From contig CM063288.1 in assembly GCA_032173965.1 (NCBI GenBank), forward strand, positions 10,644,501 to 10,708,500: a stretch of DNA of 64,000 bases, in the 5' to 3' direction. Below, one piece after another: positions 36,787 through 50,780 of this stretch. Made by a program: the position numbers and the translations under genes. Origin of the DNA: Sitta carolinensis (taxonomy: Eukaryota > Chordata > Aves > Passeriformes > Sittidae). Each line of letters begins with the position of its first letter. Positions within the stretch are counted from its first letter, which is position 1. The notes beneath the pieces were generated by a model. The model was given only the letters and a program-made list of their open reading frames with translations, searched no databases and was not told the origin of the DNA.

Positions 36787-39700
36787 CTGGAACACAAGAG
36801 ATCACACTGAGGCAGGAGAAGACAAAGCAAGAGCCCATTTCATGGTAATGCTGCTGCAGCTTAGCCTTAGCACTGAGAAAGACCCAAATCTTTGGCCAAA
36901 CATGCAATGGCTTCTGCAAGGGCTGAGCTGTGGAGAGAGAGCAGAGGATGGTCATCACCTGGCCTGTGCAGCTGCATGGCACGTTCAACTCACAGAGCAC
37001 AAAATTACCTTCACATCCTCCCCACTGAGCTCTACCTTAGACTCCAAAGAGGAAATCCAGAGGTGGATTAATAAAACCCAATCCAGGCACAGTGGTAGCA
37101 GCTCTGTCATGCTGCAGTATTTTTCCTCCATGTTGGTTTTAAGTGATGAACAGTGACAGAGGCTTTGGACAATAATGACACACCTAACTCAACCTAGTTC
37201 CTCTGGCATATCTAATGCTGGGAAAAGTTACCAAACATGGTAACTTGGTAACATAAGCTGGCCACTTAGGCACCCCTTTTCATAGATTAATGATTTCTAC
37301 TCCAAATAGCTTTTCTAAACTCCATGCAGTTCTTCCAAGGTCAAATGGGGATGGGTAAGAGGCCAGAGCATTGTTTACCAAGCACTGCACATAAAGAAAA
37401 AGGTTGCATGCTTACAATCTCAGCCCGGGTTTGTATTTCCTTCCATGTCTTCGTCCAAGACTGTACATTATATGCAGCCATTAGCAAAGTGGGCTTTAAT
37501 TCCTTTTGAAACCTCTAGATGCTACTGTCACACAGACAAACCCTGAGTAAGAAAGAGCTTGCCACACTTTCAGTCTATTGACAGTGGAGCAACACCCTCA
37601 GTCCCTGCCTGCTTCCACACAGGCAGGGCAAAGAAACACAGCCTCACAGCGCCAGAGCAGCAGCTCCAAACACTCAAGTCCTGACTCTGTGAAGTATTCA
37701 GAAGGGGCTGCCCTTAACAGTTCTGATGCTGAAACAAAATGTAATTCATAGGTTTCTACTTAAAGCAACTGAGCCCTGTGCTGTGATTTCGCCCTGCCTG
37801 TTCCTGTGAGCAGCAGTTTGGGCGCTGATTGCAGGCTGCTCACAAAAGCCCCACCTTCACAGCCCGAGCCAGGCGCTGCTGGAGGGCAAGCATGGTAAAG
37901 AACAACCTATGTAAAGAAACCAAAGAAATTAGAGGAATGACTTTTTGCAACTTTTTTGTGGGTTACAATTTATCAAGTGCTAATTTCATAGCAGACATCT
38001 TAATTTGAAATTTCCCTTCCACAAGCCTCCTCCAAACAGCTGATCAGAATACCTTTTGCTTGCCTGACTTTAGGGTTGTAGTTGAACTGTTCTTCCATAA
38101 TTAAAAGATCACTTAATATTCCACAAAGCCCTCCTGTTTCATGGTGACACTGTCAAAATGAGAAACCTGATCTCATTATCCTAGCAGTAATTAAAGAGAT
38201 TGGCAAAGCCAACTTCAGTTAATTTGCTTGTTTTGTTTTGGCTTTGAAAGCCTGACAAGACAATACCCAGTATGATCTCACTTGGTCTGTCTTCAACTGG
38301 AAAGTACTAGATAAAGTGAATAGGGTTCTTACCTTAAATATCTGGTTTCTGATTTTAAACATTAATAAGGCTATTACAGAACCAGGACTCTTGAGAGCTG
38401 TTAAAAACATGTGTGATCCTTTTTTTTTTTTCCCTCTGTGTGAATCCTACACATTCAGGGTCAATTTGAATGAAAGGTTAGGAATAATAAATTGCAGAAG
38501 AGTTTCATCAGAGTATTTCTGCCTTCCTGACCTTAGCAGCCAGCCAAAATTTAGAACTCTGTTGGCTACTTCAGTGTAAAGAAAAGCTTAGAATGGAGAC
38601 AAACGTTTATTTCATCACACAGCATGAAAGTAGAAAGAATACTAGAAGTACTGATTTCCTAAAAACCAGAAGAATAAATAAAATAATCTTTTTTTTTTTT
38701 TTTTTCTCACTGCTCTAAATATCACACAGGGAGAGATTACAGCCAGAAAAAGGGGAAGGTATGCATGTGCTCATCCAGATCTTAGTAGCTGGTTTGAGAC
38801 GTGAAACTGTTGTGACTGATGATCCATCTGTTCTTAGGGACTTGGAGATTAAGAAAATTAGTTTTTAGTACACTGGAAAGAAGACGGAAGAAGGAAGAGA
38901 AACTATCTGTACCTCTGGAAATACCTAAACAGGTACTGGCTGGAGCAAAGAGTTCAATTTCATTTACAAAAGACTTTTTGTGAAAGAGCCCTGGTGAGGA
39001 TAAGGTGCAGTGCAGGAGTGCAATGCTACAAGCCACTTGCTCAGAACATCCTCACCTGCTGCCTCAGAACAGATGACTGATGGACGTTCAAGAGGTGGCT
39101 CTGACAAACACTCAGTAGCATCCTTGAGACACAGCTCTCCTCTACAGCATGTGGAAATCTAAGCTGGCCCTTCCATGCATTACTGTGCACACAAAGATCC
39201 CAGGCTAAGTCTGTCCACAACAGCCACTTGAGCCACTGCTGTGTCTAATCCAAGAGGTCTAACAGCACATCTGGAATAGCATTTGGGGGATGTGTCCATG
39301 GTCTGTCCTCTCTGCAATGTTCCTAATGCAAGCTCCCACACAGCCCCACCACTGCAAACACCATTTTGAGCCCAGTTTTTCAGAAGACACACATTTGGTT
39401 ATTTTTACAGCCAGTGAGAGGAATGGCGATTTTCAAAAGCCTTGTAACTCACACAGATGTGAGCAAAATTTCATAGAGGAACATCTAATTCCCAAAACTA
39501 TATCTGAGGATGCATTTCAATGCCTGCTGCCAACAGTGGCTGAGTAAGAGTACTTAGGAGAGCTTGAGTGATTACTTTAGAGTGGAAATGTTAAGGCAGC
39601 CTAAATATAGAGGTTGCTACCATCTCTGTGCACTCATTATCATAGCATCAGAGTTCTAATTATCTTGCCTGTCTCACAGCGGAAGATCAAATATAGTGCA

Positions 39701-40423
39701 TTGAGAGAAGAGAAAAGTGATGCTGGAAAACACTTGTAGCAAAACACACTTCTGGACTGAGGACCAATTCTCATCTCCATTCCATCAACTCCAGACAGCT
39801 GAACTCTGAGAAACACCAGAATTTCAGCAAATAGCACTGATGCCCTTTGCTTCTTTCTGTTTGTGTTTTCATGGACTGTGAATACTGAGCTCCATTGCTG
39901 ACAGAGATGTGTCCTACCAGAGTGAATTCCTGCATGGCTCTGCAGAAAGGCTGCATGTAAAAAGATGCAGAATACTGGCTCAAGTGAGCAGTGATACACT
40001 GTAGGGAAAATTTCCCCTCATTCTCACCCTCTCAGCAACAGTCAGCCTTTCTGCTTCACTAAAGAAGGAAACTGAGTCAGGAAAAATAACAACCAACAAC
40101 CAAAAAAACCTCTCTCAAAACGTGGTTAAAGACTTCTGGAGAATACTCCTCTCAGAAGTGATTGTCATATTCAACTACCAGCAACACATTACACAGAAGT
40201 GCACTGGAGAGCACAGGTTAACAAGCCCTACATGCTTTGACCTGCAAACCCACTAAGTTTATTCAACCAGAAACTACAGACATACTAAGCATAAGACATC
40301 TGTAATAGGTGTCCAGGAGCCAAGACACGTGGCATCACCTCACAAATTCCCTCTCATCAAGAGGGAAAAACCCTCTAAAAATCTGTGAGAGAAAGAAACT
40401 CTGCTAACACTGGTCTGACATTT

Positions 40424-40434
40424 ATGTGTGTGCT

Positions 40435-40473
<39 letters not shown>
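40424..40473. repeat. (TG)n microsatellite
   Basis: TTATGTGTGTGCTTATGTG leads into an uninterrupted run of about 17 TG units ending at TATGTCC. A long pure dinucleotide repeat like this is likely polymorphic. Confidence 0.95.
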
Positions 40474-40475
<2 letters not shown>

Positions 40476-43400
40476 CCATTATGGAAAAATTCAGAGTAAC
40501 AGCTTTCAGAAGGCAAGATTGATTTTATGGAGATTTTGATTGTTAGGGCTAAAGTTTAATTTCTTGAGCTTTCATCTAACCAGAGGGGAAAATCTACTGA
40601 AAAAAACATTTCAGGGAGAAAAAGCTGTAAGTGCTGTATCTGCAACATGCACAAAACTCCATGGGATTATGGATTCTCTATAACCCAAAGCTCTACTGCC
40701 TTAGATATTGACAATACATCATTATATACAAGTCCTTTCTCCAGAACCAATGCTGTTCAGGTCTATCATCAGCCTGTTCAGTAGCAGTAGCAGGAATTGA
40801 AATATTATCAAATGAAAAGATAATCAGAGACTGTGGATCTCAAAAGAAGTTTCTTGGAGTACATCCAATTTTCTTAAGTTTACAAGTAGTTCCTCACAAC
40901 TGGTATGCACTCTTACAAAAATTAATAGTATCAGGTGAGTATGTACAGTAACTCACAATAATGATAACAGCAACAACAATAACCCACCAAATAAGTATGC
41001 ATTTCTCCATAGTCAGAAATATCTGGGACTGGAAAATACCTTTACCTGAAAGAGAAATCCCACAAAGTTTCATGTTTCTACCAAAAAACTGGGAGCTTAA
41101 CTAGAGTTGCAAACTTAACTTAGCATGGCAATAGACTGTGAGCAGTGTATGAACAGCTCCGAAGAGCTCTGAGGAAATAGAGCACAGCATATTTTTCAGA
41201 TGAAGAGGACTGATCACAAAAGCTGAGCTGTTGAAAAAACAGAACTTTTCATTTAGGTGCTTCAGTAGAAGTGGAGCTATGCTGAAAATGTGATCACTGA
41301 TCTCCAGGTGCCCCAAGTGTAGCAGAAGGGTGATGCCTTATTTTGTTACTATGTGTTAGAAGGAAAAAATACTGGCAGTATAATCTAATCATACATCAGA
41401 AATCACAGTTCCCTTCCAACAGAATTATGAAACAATTTTTGCTCTAGAGGAGTCTTACACGTAAGAAACAGAATTCCATTCAATGGCTCAAACAGATGTG
41501 TAGAAAATTGAAAGTGGGATCCCTTGACCTTCCAGGTAACTCCTCCTTTCTGTTTTTAAAGCTTTCTTTTTAAGAGTTTACCTCCCAGTCACCACATGAT
41601 GATATAGTAAAAATAACCTCCTGCAATCCTAGCTGTTCTGCTGTTAAAATATGTACTGCCACACACTGGTTTATTGATTCAAGAAAATAAATCTCTGCTA
41701 GAGCTAATATTGACTTTTGTTATGAAAATGGAAGTGAATAGCTAACTGAATATTGATTTGAGAGAGGAATGATATTTGATAAGCTTAAAAAATTTTTAAA
41801 AAAATGCAGCATAGAAAAAAATGCTTCAAAACAATATTTTAAAAGTATAATCAATTCCAGATGACAATTACCTGATTACTAGTAAAAAAGTCCATTGTTG
41901 CCAAATGTCTCAAAAGCACCTATAAATAAGACAGATGTGCATTCTTCCCTATGATTACTCCATAGGTTTCTATTTATATCACCTGTTCTGGATCCTAACA
42001 GCAGTTAGGGACTGGTCTGCTAAAGCCTGTTGCAATTCAGCTACTGTTCTCAAAGTGAAAGGCCTTGCAAATGGAAGATTCATTATTAGTTGCCCAGATA
42101 TGGCCTGGCATGACTACAGGAGGTGCAGTTCATCAGCCATTCTCAAAGCAGGCCTATTTGCAAAGGGGACATCCATTAGTACAACATGATGTACAGTGCT
42201 AACATCACCATATTTAATGAGTCTAATTAAAAAGAAATACAGCACATGCTTTTTAGGCAAACAGGGATCAAATTCCTTGCCAAACTAAAATATTAATTCA
42301 TTTGGACAACTCTGTACAGCCATTTGGTTGGTATAATAATTTTAAAAGGTGATTCACAACACACGTTGAGGACTCACCAGTTTCAGTGCTGACTGACCCA
42401 CTAACACCCCAGCTCACCCCATTTGCTGCACCCTTTCCTGCAATTGCTGCCACAGCTGTTTCCGTGGGAACTCACTAGAACCCAGCTGTGGTGCTCTGAT
42501 TTGGGTCAATGCATTTGTACAGGAACAGTCTCCTGTGCAAATGGGATGATTGGTCAAATAGCAGCCCCTTTGCAGGAGTGCCAGAGATCTGTTACTGAGA
42601 GGCCTTGAGGAGTCCAGAGCTTTCCTTCAGCAAATCCAAGCTGGAACATCACAAATCAGTTCCTTCAAGCTGAGCTTTAGGATCAGCCAAAAGGCAGAAT
42701 GCAGACTTTTTAAAGATTCAGTTTTCAAGAGAGACTGTGGAGCAGTTACTGAACATGTCTTCCTGCTCTTCAATCTGTTCAGCTAGGTGACAGCCCTCAC
42801 ATTTGCATTTTCTGACCTTCACTGGTCACTGCCAGAACTTGAGATGTGGGGCACTGGCCAAAGGCTTTCCCCCGGCAGCTAGCTGTGTGCTAAGGCCACA
42901 GCACCTCAAGCTAAGAATGCTTCAGGTGGCATTTTTTTCCCCTTTAAATAACTGAAACAATATATTCTCTGCCACTGGAGTAGCCTCTCCATTCATCTGG
43001 TCCTACTGGTACTTAATTTCTCCAGGAAGATGGAAAGACTGGAGGCTCTCGTTTGTGGGTCTCAGCCTGAGCTGTGTTTCGCAGCAGCCACAGGACTGCC
43101 CCAGGCCGAGGAGCAGGCTGGGGATTCTGGCTAAAGCCACCAGCAGTGATATGGCCATGAGAGCTGACATTTGGGGCCAGTGTTCCAAGCAGTGCATTTT
43201 TTAACTCCAACTCCAGCAGTGCAGATGATGAAAAAGTACAGAGCATTACACACAGCCCCGGGGAGGGGGGCTTCTGCGCCAAAACCACCCCCTTGCAGTC
43301 AATATGCAGAGCCAGAGGCACGTATTTAACAGCTTCAAGCTCTGCTCATCTTCAAAATTCCAATGTAAAGACTCAAAGTCTCCCAAAGGATACCTTTTAA

Positions 43401-43545
43401 GATACCATTTATAACCAATTCAAGGCTGGAATGTTTCTGATTGTTCTTCGGCTTCTGCAGGATTAAATGTTTAATTAAAAGACCCTTCTTTTAAGACGAA
43501 GATACAGTTTAAATGCTAAAATACTCTGTTATGTGAAAAACTTTC

Positions 43546-43572
43546 CCCGGGGGGGGGGGTGGGGGGGTGGGG
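43546..43572 (+). repeat. G-rich tract with quadruplex potential
   Basis: Eleven G, then T, seven G, T and four G on the plus strand. Three G runs separated by single T, with the long runs divisible further, satisfy a four-stack quadruplex pattern. It lies on the template strand of a PDIA5 intron. Run lengths may be unreliable in assembly. Confidence 0.85.
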
Positions 43573-44617
43573 AAGACACTCCTATAGAAATGAAGTAGTG
43601 AAAAGAATCTACTACTTAAAATGAAACTTAGTAATCTTGCCCTGTTTTTGAAAGAATAAATACTTCCTTTCTCTTAAGCAGTTATTTTACCAAAGTTGGA
43701 AACCCTACATAACTACAAATTAGTTTGAAGGCTCAGTCTAGTTTAAACATGGGAATATGACCTGTGCTGCTTGTGGGAACAGCAGTGTGCCCGTCTAAAG
43801 TCTAAACCAGGTTTGTTTTCCACAGTGGCACAAACTGGCAGCAGGAAGCACCTTGGCAGGTTATAGCTGTACACAATTAAATAGGGGCTCCCATCATAAT
43901 CAATCCCTGGCACTTTCCTAAGTCATTGGGGTGGAATAACATCATTCTCCCTAACTGCACATACCTCTTTAAAACTGTACCAGCCTTAATATTCCCTACT
44001 GGCTCTCCTGTTCCAACTCATTACATTTTATATCTCCCCACTTCAGCCTTAAACTGAAATCAAGAGTTGCAACTGTCAATCACTGCTCTGCTCTTGGAAA
44101 GGACTTTCATAACCTGCACTCTGAAGGAAAAGGTTCCCAGGCCTGCATTTCCCACCATCACCCTGTCCAGCTAACTGTGCCATGATTCAGATTGCTTGTT
44201 AATATCCTGGGGCTCTAATAAGCAAGTTTCACATTGTTTGGTACATTTGTTTCACTTCCTCTGACTGAAATTTTAATGAGTTTAGGAAAGAGAGGGTTCG
44301 TTGGAAACTACCAGAAAAGTAGGAAAACAAGGATACTTTCTCAGAGATTTGGAAATAAAGAAGTAACCAAAAGGCATCTGAGCAAACTAATTTACAGCAG
44401 AAGGAGAACTATAAGCTTCATGCCTATGAATCTTCTGTGTGCCAGAGGGCAGAAGTGATGGACTCCTAATTTATGCAGTCAGTGATATGAGAATGATTTG
44501 TTTCTTGTCAATCTGATGCATTTTCTGTGAGTTACAAAACAGATGAGAGGAAAAGAAAAAAAATTACAAAATTCTTCTGTTATGGAGTAAAACTGTTACA
44601 AAATTACCTCTTCATTT

Positions 44618-44970
44618 AGAACATAGAATAGGATAAACATTTTCAGCTGGATGGGACCTACAAGGATTATCTAGTCCAGCTGCCTGACCAATGCAGAGCT
44701 GACTAAAAGCTAAAGCCTGTTGTTAAGATGTTGTCCAAATGTCCCTTAAACACTGACAGGCTCAGGGCATCGACCACCTCTCTGAGGAACCTTGTCCCAG
44801 GGACTGATCACCCTCTTGGTAAATAAGTGTCCCCTACTGTACAGTCAGAACTTCCCCTGGCATAGCTTTGAATTATTCCATGTCTTGTCACTGGATTCCA
44901 GGAAGAGCTCAGCATCTCCCTATCTGTTTCCCCTCCTGAGGAAGGTGTAGAGAGCGATTTCCATATTAAA
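44618..44970 (-). mobile_element. CR1 LINE 3'-end fragment, antisense
   Basis: The plus strand begins AGAACATAGAATAGGATAAA, then GGATGGGACCTACAAGGATT and ATCTAGTCCAGC. It goes on with GGGCATCGACCACCTCTCTG, AACCTTGTCCCAG and ends near GAAGGTGTAGAGAGCGA. This is CR1 3' sequence in reverse orientation, about 350 bp and diverged, within a PDIA5 intron in the same sense as the gene. Confidence 0.88.
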
Positions 44971-45708
44971 TTGCCAAATCTTTTTCTTGCCACACCTAAA
45001 CACGCAGCAATTGTGAAGTTGGAACAAATTCAGAGATCAGAATGAAATACGGTTCACTGAAAGATATCAAACAGGTTCCTAGCTAGTTATCTGGTTAAAT
45101 CCAGGGTCTCAAGTGTTTGGATTTTTCAAAATCCTAGATCTTCATGCGCTCAGTTAAAAAATGGTTCGGCTGATGCAAAGAAATTACCCAGTCTGATTCA
45201 GCCATCAGATGCATTTTCAAGGCCAAAGCATCAGGGTCCTAGAAGAGCATCCTGGGCTCAAGTCAGCCAACTTACAGAAATATATTATATTTTGTGCTAT
45301 GCAGGCAAGGATAGTTAGTTATATGATTGAGGTCTTCAGGACTGTGACACAACTTGTGGTTTCTCTACACACACCCCAACAGCTGACAAAAGCTGAAGGT
45401 GAATGGAGATGACATGAATTATCTTTATTAAATCCCTCAATGGGAAAGAATTGTGTCTCACTTCATACAAAGTAATTCTTATACAAAGACTTAAGTATCA
45501 TAGACAGCAAATTAGGGAAAACAGAACAGGTTGGAAGTGTAGCTCAATTTGACCATTAAAGATACAACCCCTATGATGCAGATACATTTTTTTAGTGTAA
45601 CAGCAATTTTATCTACAAACCCATTACCTCATCAAGAAGCAAAGTCTATAAAGTACAAATTTTGGAAAACATTTTTAAATATCACAGAAATAATTAACAG
45701 CAAGTTAC

Positions 45709-45779
45709 CTTGCGATCTTCTTTAAAGACTTCAGCAGCAGTTGTGAAATGTGGAATGGCATTTTTACAGTGAGGACACC
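45709..45779 (-). CDS. PDIA5: PDIA5 exon with CPHC active site
   Basis: This 71-nt exon completes Trp (T+GG) and encodes CPHCKNAIPHFTTAAEVFKE then DRK. CPHC is the variant redox motif of the C-terminal PDIA5 domain. The exon has the same length, start phase and end phase as the CGHC exon at 63657-63727. The acceptor is ATACAG and the donor GTAACT, somewhat weaker than consensus. It is isolated by introns of 13.7 kb upstream and 8.9 kb downstream. Confidence 0.95.
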
Positions 45780-48700
45780 CTGTATGACACAGGAAGAAAA
45801 AGACATCATAAACTTTAGTTGTAGGAAAGATAATGGGACAAACTCAAGACACAAGGTGAAGCAGTAGAAAATTTGAATTAAAAATCGCTGTAGACAGCAG
45901 CTCTCCAGTTCTGGAACAAGCAGGACAAAGTGTGTGTAGACCACGTGTCAGCTACATGAAAGTAAAATCCCTGTGATTTCAAGAAGTTTAGGTGTGCATT
46001 TACAGTTACACGACATCCCATAATAGGGGCCATGGTGCAGGGGGCTCTTCTCCATCACCAGTCCCCTAAGGGCACTTCAAAAGCACCAGCCACAGACCAT
46101 TGCCCTGCTCTGTACCTCCTGGAATTGGCAGGCAGGTTATTACTGCTGGTGCCACAGACACCAGCTACATTTGGGCATGGGAATAAAGACAGCAGAGCTG
46201 GGAACAGAATGAGGCTAGAAGTTGGAAAGGAGATTGCTGGGAGCATTTGTAAGTATTTGGAAATGGCCTGTGTTCAAGCCAAGTCATTGGGAACATAAGG
46301 GAGGGGAAGAGAAGCAAGGCCAATAGGCCTGACATCTTTCATGGATGGAGAGCTAACATCTAGTCCTAGGTTAGGATGACTGCTGCTGGTCTTCCTGGAG
46401 ACCTTCCTGCTGTTCACCACAACTGGGCAACCCCTGAAGAGTTTTACAGACACAGGAACCCCAGAGCTTTGTATGGGAGATGGGCTGATACTTCTTTGTA
46501 CCACTACAGCACTGAACAAAATTCCAGCTGATCCCTTGCTTTAACACACACTATTTTACTCAAACATTTCAGAAGTCACAGAAGGGAAATTAGAACTGTT
46601 CTCTTGATTCAAGGTTCAGATGTGAGTGCTCATAATTCAGAAGCAATGTCTACAAATTATTGTCTAGGAAGAATCTATTCTCAAAACATCGTTACTATAC
46701 TAAGTAAAGCTTTGAAAAGTAAAGTACTTGTATATGTGTAATAAATTACGTTTTTTCAAACTCAGCACAGAGGCTGATCCCAAGCAAAGACTCAGGACAC
46801 TATTTTTTGCTTAGATGCACATTAGAAAAGGAATGGATGCACTTCAGTTAAGCCAGTGTAATGCTGGCAAAGGAGTTCATCTTGCTATTATTTCTAGGCA
46901 GTAACAGAAAAATCACAAATGAGTTGCTCACAAGCACCAATTCCAGCTTATGCTACTGTTGTTTACCATTATTTTATATGACGAACGAGTCTCTGTGTTA
47001 CTTTAACATCAGGACTGAACAAATGCCCTTTAAGGGGACTTGCAGTCACTCTCCTAAGCTATGCTCACTCTTTCAGCTGACAAGAAAAATACTGTATGTG
47101 CATAACCACTGCACACCCCTTTTCACAAAGGAAAGGCTGAATACCCCTTCCAGCTTCAGCAAAACGTAATTTCATTGCTTACATGCACTGCTTTGAATTT
47201 CAGAGCATTTCTTTCTTTTGGAATAGGACAAATCTTGGATAACTTCCTGTACTGTGGGGGGACTGCCTCGGTTGACTTGTTAACACTGCTATACACAAAT
47301 AAATCAGAACTGGTGACAACATCTAAAAAGAATTTCAGAAACAAAAAATGGATAAAAATCAGGCTCCTCTAAAACAGGAACGCTTGTTCTTAACTACATG
47401 CTGCAGTTTTTCTGGAAAGCACTTCCAACTGTTACACTAAAACATAAAGGCTCCTAAAACCTTTCAGGTTCCCTTTTTTGCTTATGATCTTGAGCTTGAA
47501 ATTTAGATTTCACCAAATAACATCTTTTAAACCCTCAATAAAAGCCATTTCAGGACAGTAAGGTCTCTCTCAAAGACCCTAGTGAAGTTGTAGCAGGTAA
47601 GAGGCCATGAGCCACATTCTGCAAGAAAATGAAAACACTAATAAAAAGCATATTCTTCCACACAAAAATACCAAATCATGAGAAGTTACCTTCGTTTACC
47701 CATCTGAAGCTCCATCCCTCCTCCCTTCACTTCTCTCTTGGCCCAACCTCCTTTCTTTACTGCACTGCGCTCACAAAACTAAAACACAACCATATGGCTT
47801 TTGGCAGAGCTACCTCCAAGTCCAGTAGGCATTTTGTTAGCCTTGGACATCCATCCACAGAACAGATGTGAATGCTACACTGAATTCCCAAGGAGTTTCA
47901 AGGAGTCACTGAAAAAGGGGGCAGGAGCACATCATATGGAACAGCAGAACTTCATCTGTTACAACTTAGAAGGATTGCCAAATGCAGCAAACACTTGGAA
48001 GTCACCCAACCCAGTCATTCTATTTAAAGCACACATGCCAAAAAAAATAAAAGCAGAGGTTGATGTCTTCATTTTGACAGACGGAAAACTTGTTCTCCCC
48101 ATTCCCTTTTCACACCCACTATCACACATTTATTTTAAGTGTTAACACTAACTTCTAGATTCGAAAGTGCAAGGAAAGGAAATGTACTGAGCACAGTATA
48201 TGAGGATAGGAAGTGTGCAGCCTCCTTACAAAGGATTTTTCAGATGGGTTGCAATGGAAAGAGATTAAACCAGTAACATATGAAGGTGTGGGTAAGGTGC
48301 CAAGAACCAAAAGGTTCTGCCCCTTCTCAGTCACTATGGACTAAAAAAAGTGGGAAAATTCATTTTAATGAATAATTTGGAACCTGTGGTAAATACACAG
48401 ACTTCCTGCAAGGACAAGAAGTGGAGTTTTAACGGAGCAGCATTGAAAGCAGCACTTCTGGGAGCAGAGCAGATGCAGGGCTTCGCTTTAACAATTTTCT
48501 TTTTTCATTTTTACGACAGTGTCAAATTTGATCTCAACAGGGTTAAGAGCAGATGTGAACTTAACAGTAATTTCCTGTGCCTGACTTGAGAAATGTGAAA
48601 GAAACCTGCTCCTGAAACATCCAGCCTTTCCACAGGATCCCAGTACTGGCGCTTAAAACCCTTAATCATTCCTGCATACCTCAAGATAACTCCATTTCCT

Positions 48701-49204
48701 AATGCAGAAAAACAGTTGCATCACCTGGTAGGGAAACAAGGGAACTTGCCATCTCAGGCACGTGCAGTAGCATGTGCTGAGGCCATTCCCTCTTCACAAT
48801 CAGCAAACAATACAGCTTTAATCGAGCTCTGGCCAGGCACTCAGCTCTGGGCACAGAATTTGGCTCTCTGGAGGATCCCCCATACAGTCCATGGTGGCAG
48901 GACTGCCTGCTTAAATCACAGGTCCCTGGATCTTTGTGAAAACACCTGCAGCTAAGGAGTTCTGAAGTTCTCTTTGCCTTTGTACTACACATTTAAAAAT
49001 GTACACAAACCCAGTATTTTCTATAGTGTTTTTCTCCACCATTCATGTTGTAAAGTTGGTGGGAGATGTGGTACAGTCACAGCAGGCATCATCACATTCC
49101 TCACCTTGAAAACCAAGTAATTCTCGACTGAGCCAGTGTATGAGAAATATGGTTTCTGTGGGAAAAAATCAAGAGGAATGGCTGATGAACAGCAGACAAG
49201 GGAA

Positions 49205-49224
49205 ATCAAGCAAGCAAGCAAGCA
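49205..49224. repeat. Short (CAAG)n repeat
   Basis: ATCAAGCAAGCAAGCAAGCA, about four to five copies of a tetranucleotide. Minor. Confidence 0.8.
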
Positions 49225-50599
49225 GGCTTCACTCAGAGCCATTATCACTGAGGAGAGAGGGAGTCAGATTAAATCTCCTCTAATTAGAGCAGCATTTAAA
49301 GGAAATTTAATGGGTCTTTAGGGAGATGAAGTGCTGGAAAATATATAACCCAGCTTATTTTCCATGGACTGGATTCACTGATAGCAGGAACAACCTCAAG
49401 GTCCAGCACCTTGTCAGGATATCTTTGAGGAAGGACCCAAGGAGACAGTGTTGGTTTGGGCACAGAAACCCAAACTTTGGGCTGGAACTTCATTCTCATG
49501 GAAACACTACTTTGAGGACTGTGAAGAAGTAAAGAACTGCACGGCTGAGCAGGATGTGATTTCCAAAATTATGCCACAACACATTTGTTACATGATGCAA
49601 AACAAAGATAGGACATGGGTAAATAGAAAAACTTAGTTAACTGCTCACATCACCTCATGAAGTGATATTTTGTTTTTTAAACAAAAAGTAGACTGAGGAA
49701 AAATAAACCAATTTTTTACGTGAGGTAAGAATGACAAAATTGGTATGATGTGGTAGAAATTTGATAAATTTTCAGACATAATAATACCCTGTGAAAACAT
49801 TTTCCATAACTGCAGGATCCCATGGGATACAGAAGGGATGCAAAGAGGATTTCAAAGCAGTCGAACAACCTAATGAATAACTTACATATCTTTATTACAT
49901 TCAAATGGAGCATTTTTCACTTAACAGGGCTTCTTTTTTTTAACCAATTAATTGTTTAGAGACGATAGTGAATCAAAAGTAAAACTTAAGAGATTCTTAA
50001 AACTTCAGTGTACAAAGGTATTAGGACCAGATGGCAATTCTAAAGATGTCTAGAGAGTAGTGCATGAAACAGATGCACCCTGTTGTACAACAGTCACCTC
50101 ATTACATTCAAAATAAAATTGTGACAAATTTTCCAAACTGCCTAAAAGAATCAAGCCCTCTTTCCAAAAACACATATTTCTATTTGCTTAAATATGAAAA
50201 AACATCCTTTAAGTTAAGTTACTTCATGCTTTGTTTAATTTGAAACTACAAAGCCCAGTGATATAATATAACCTCTCTACAGCTGAACAGTACAAGGTTA
50301 ATTCAGTTTCCTCAGAAGAGTGGAAGCTGTATTAGCATAGCACACAGAAGAAAGGTGAAGCTGTTTTTTAATGAATATAAATCAAAAGCTTACAATTTGT
50401 ACAAAACAGACAGAGGAAGCAAATGGACATCAAAGCAGTATCTACAGTCAGCAGAGGTAATAAAGATGTTTTAAGTATATAAGGTGCTTTAAATGTATTA
50501 GAAGCAAAAGAAATCCAAACAATGCTAGCAATATAGCTTTGAGAGAAAATGATGGAGTTGTCAAAAGGAACTTCACTGAATATATAAATTAAAAGAGTA

Positions 50600-50780
50600 A
50601 GCAGATGTGGAGAGGGCCTCTATGCCTGGCACCTCTGAAATGCTGTATGCAGGTCTGGGCCCACAAATCAACAATGAGCTCAAACTGGAGTGGGTTCAGA
50701 AGACCCATAAGAAAAACAACAGAACTGAAAGATGTGTTTCATGGCAAAGGGAGTCAGGAAGGTCAATGTGTCAACAGCTT
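50600..50780 (+). mobile_element. Possible degenerate CR1 fragment
   Basis: ATGCTGTATGCAGGTCTGGG, then CCCACAAATC and CAAACTGGAGTGGGTTCAGA resemble the CR1 segment reading like 'tgctgtgtccagttctgggcc' and 'ctggagcgtgtccagag'. The match is short and weak. It could be an old CR1 copy or chance. Confidence 0.35.

Larger units (their letters stand above)
36787..45708 (-). other. PDIA5 intron of 8.9 kb
   Basis: Contains a (TG)n microsatellite (40.4 kb), a G-rich tract (43.55 kb) and an antisense CR1 fragment (44.6-45.0 kb). Parts near 37.6-37.9 and 42.8-43.3 kb are more GC-rich but unidentified. No gene was recognised. Confidence 0.85.
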
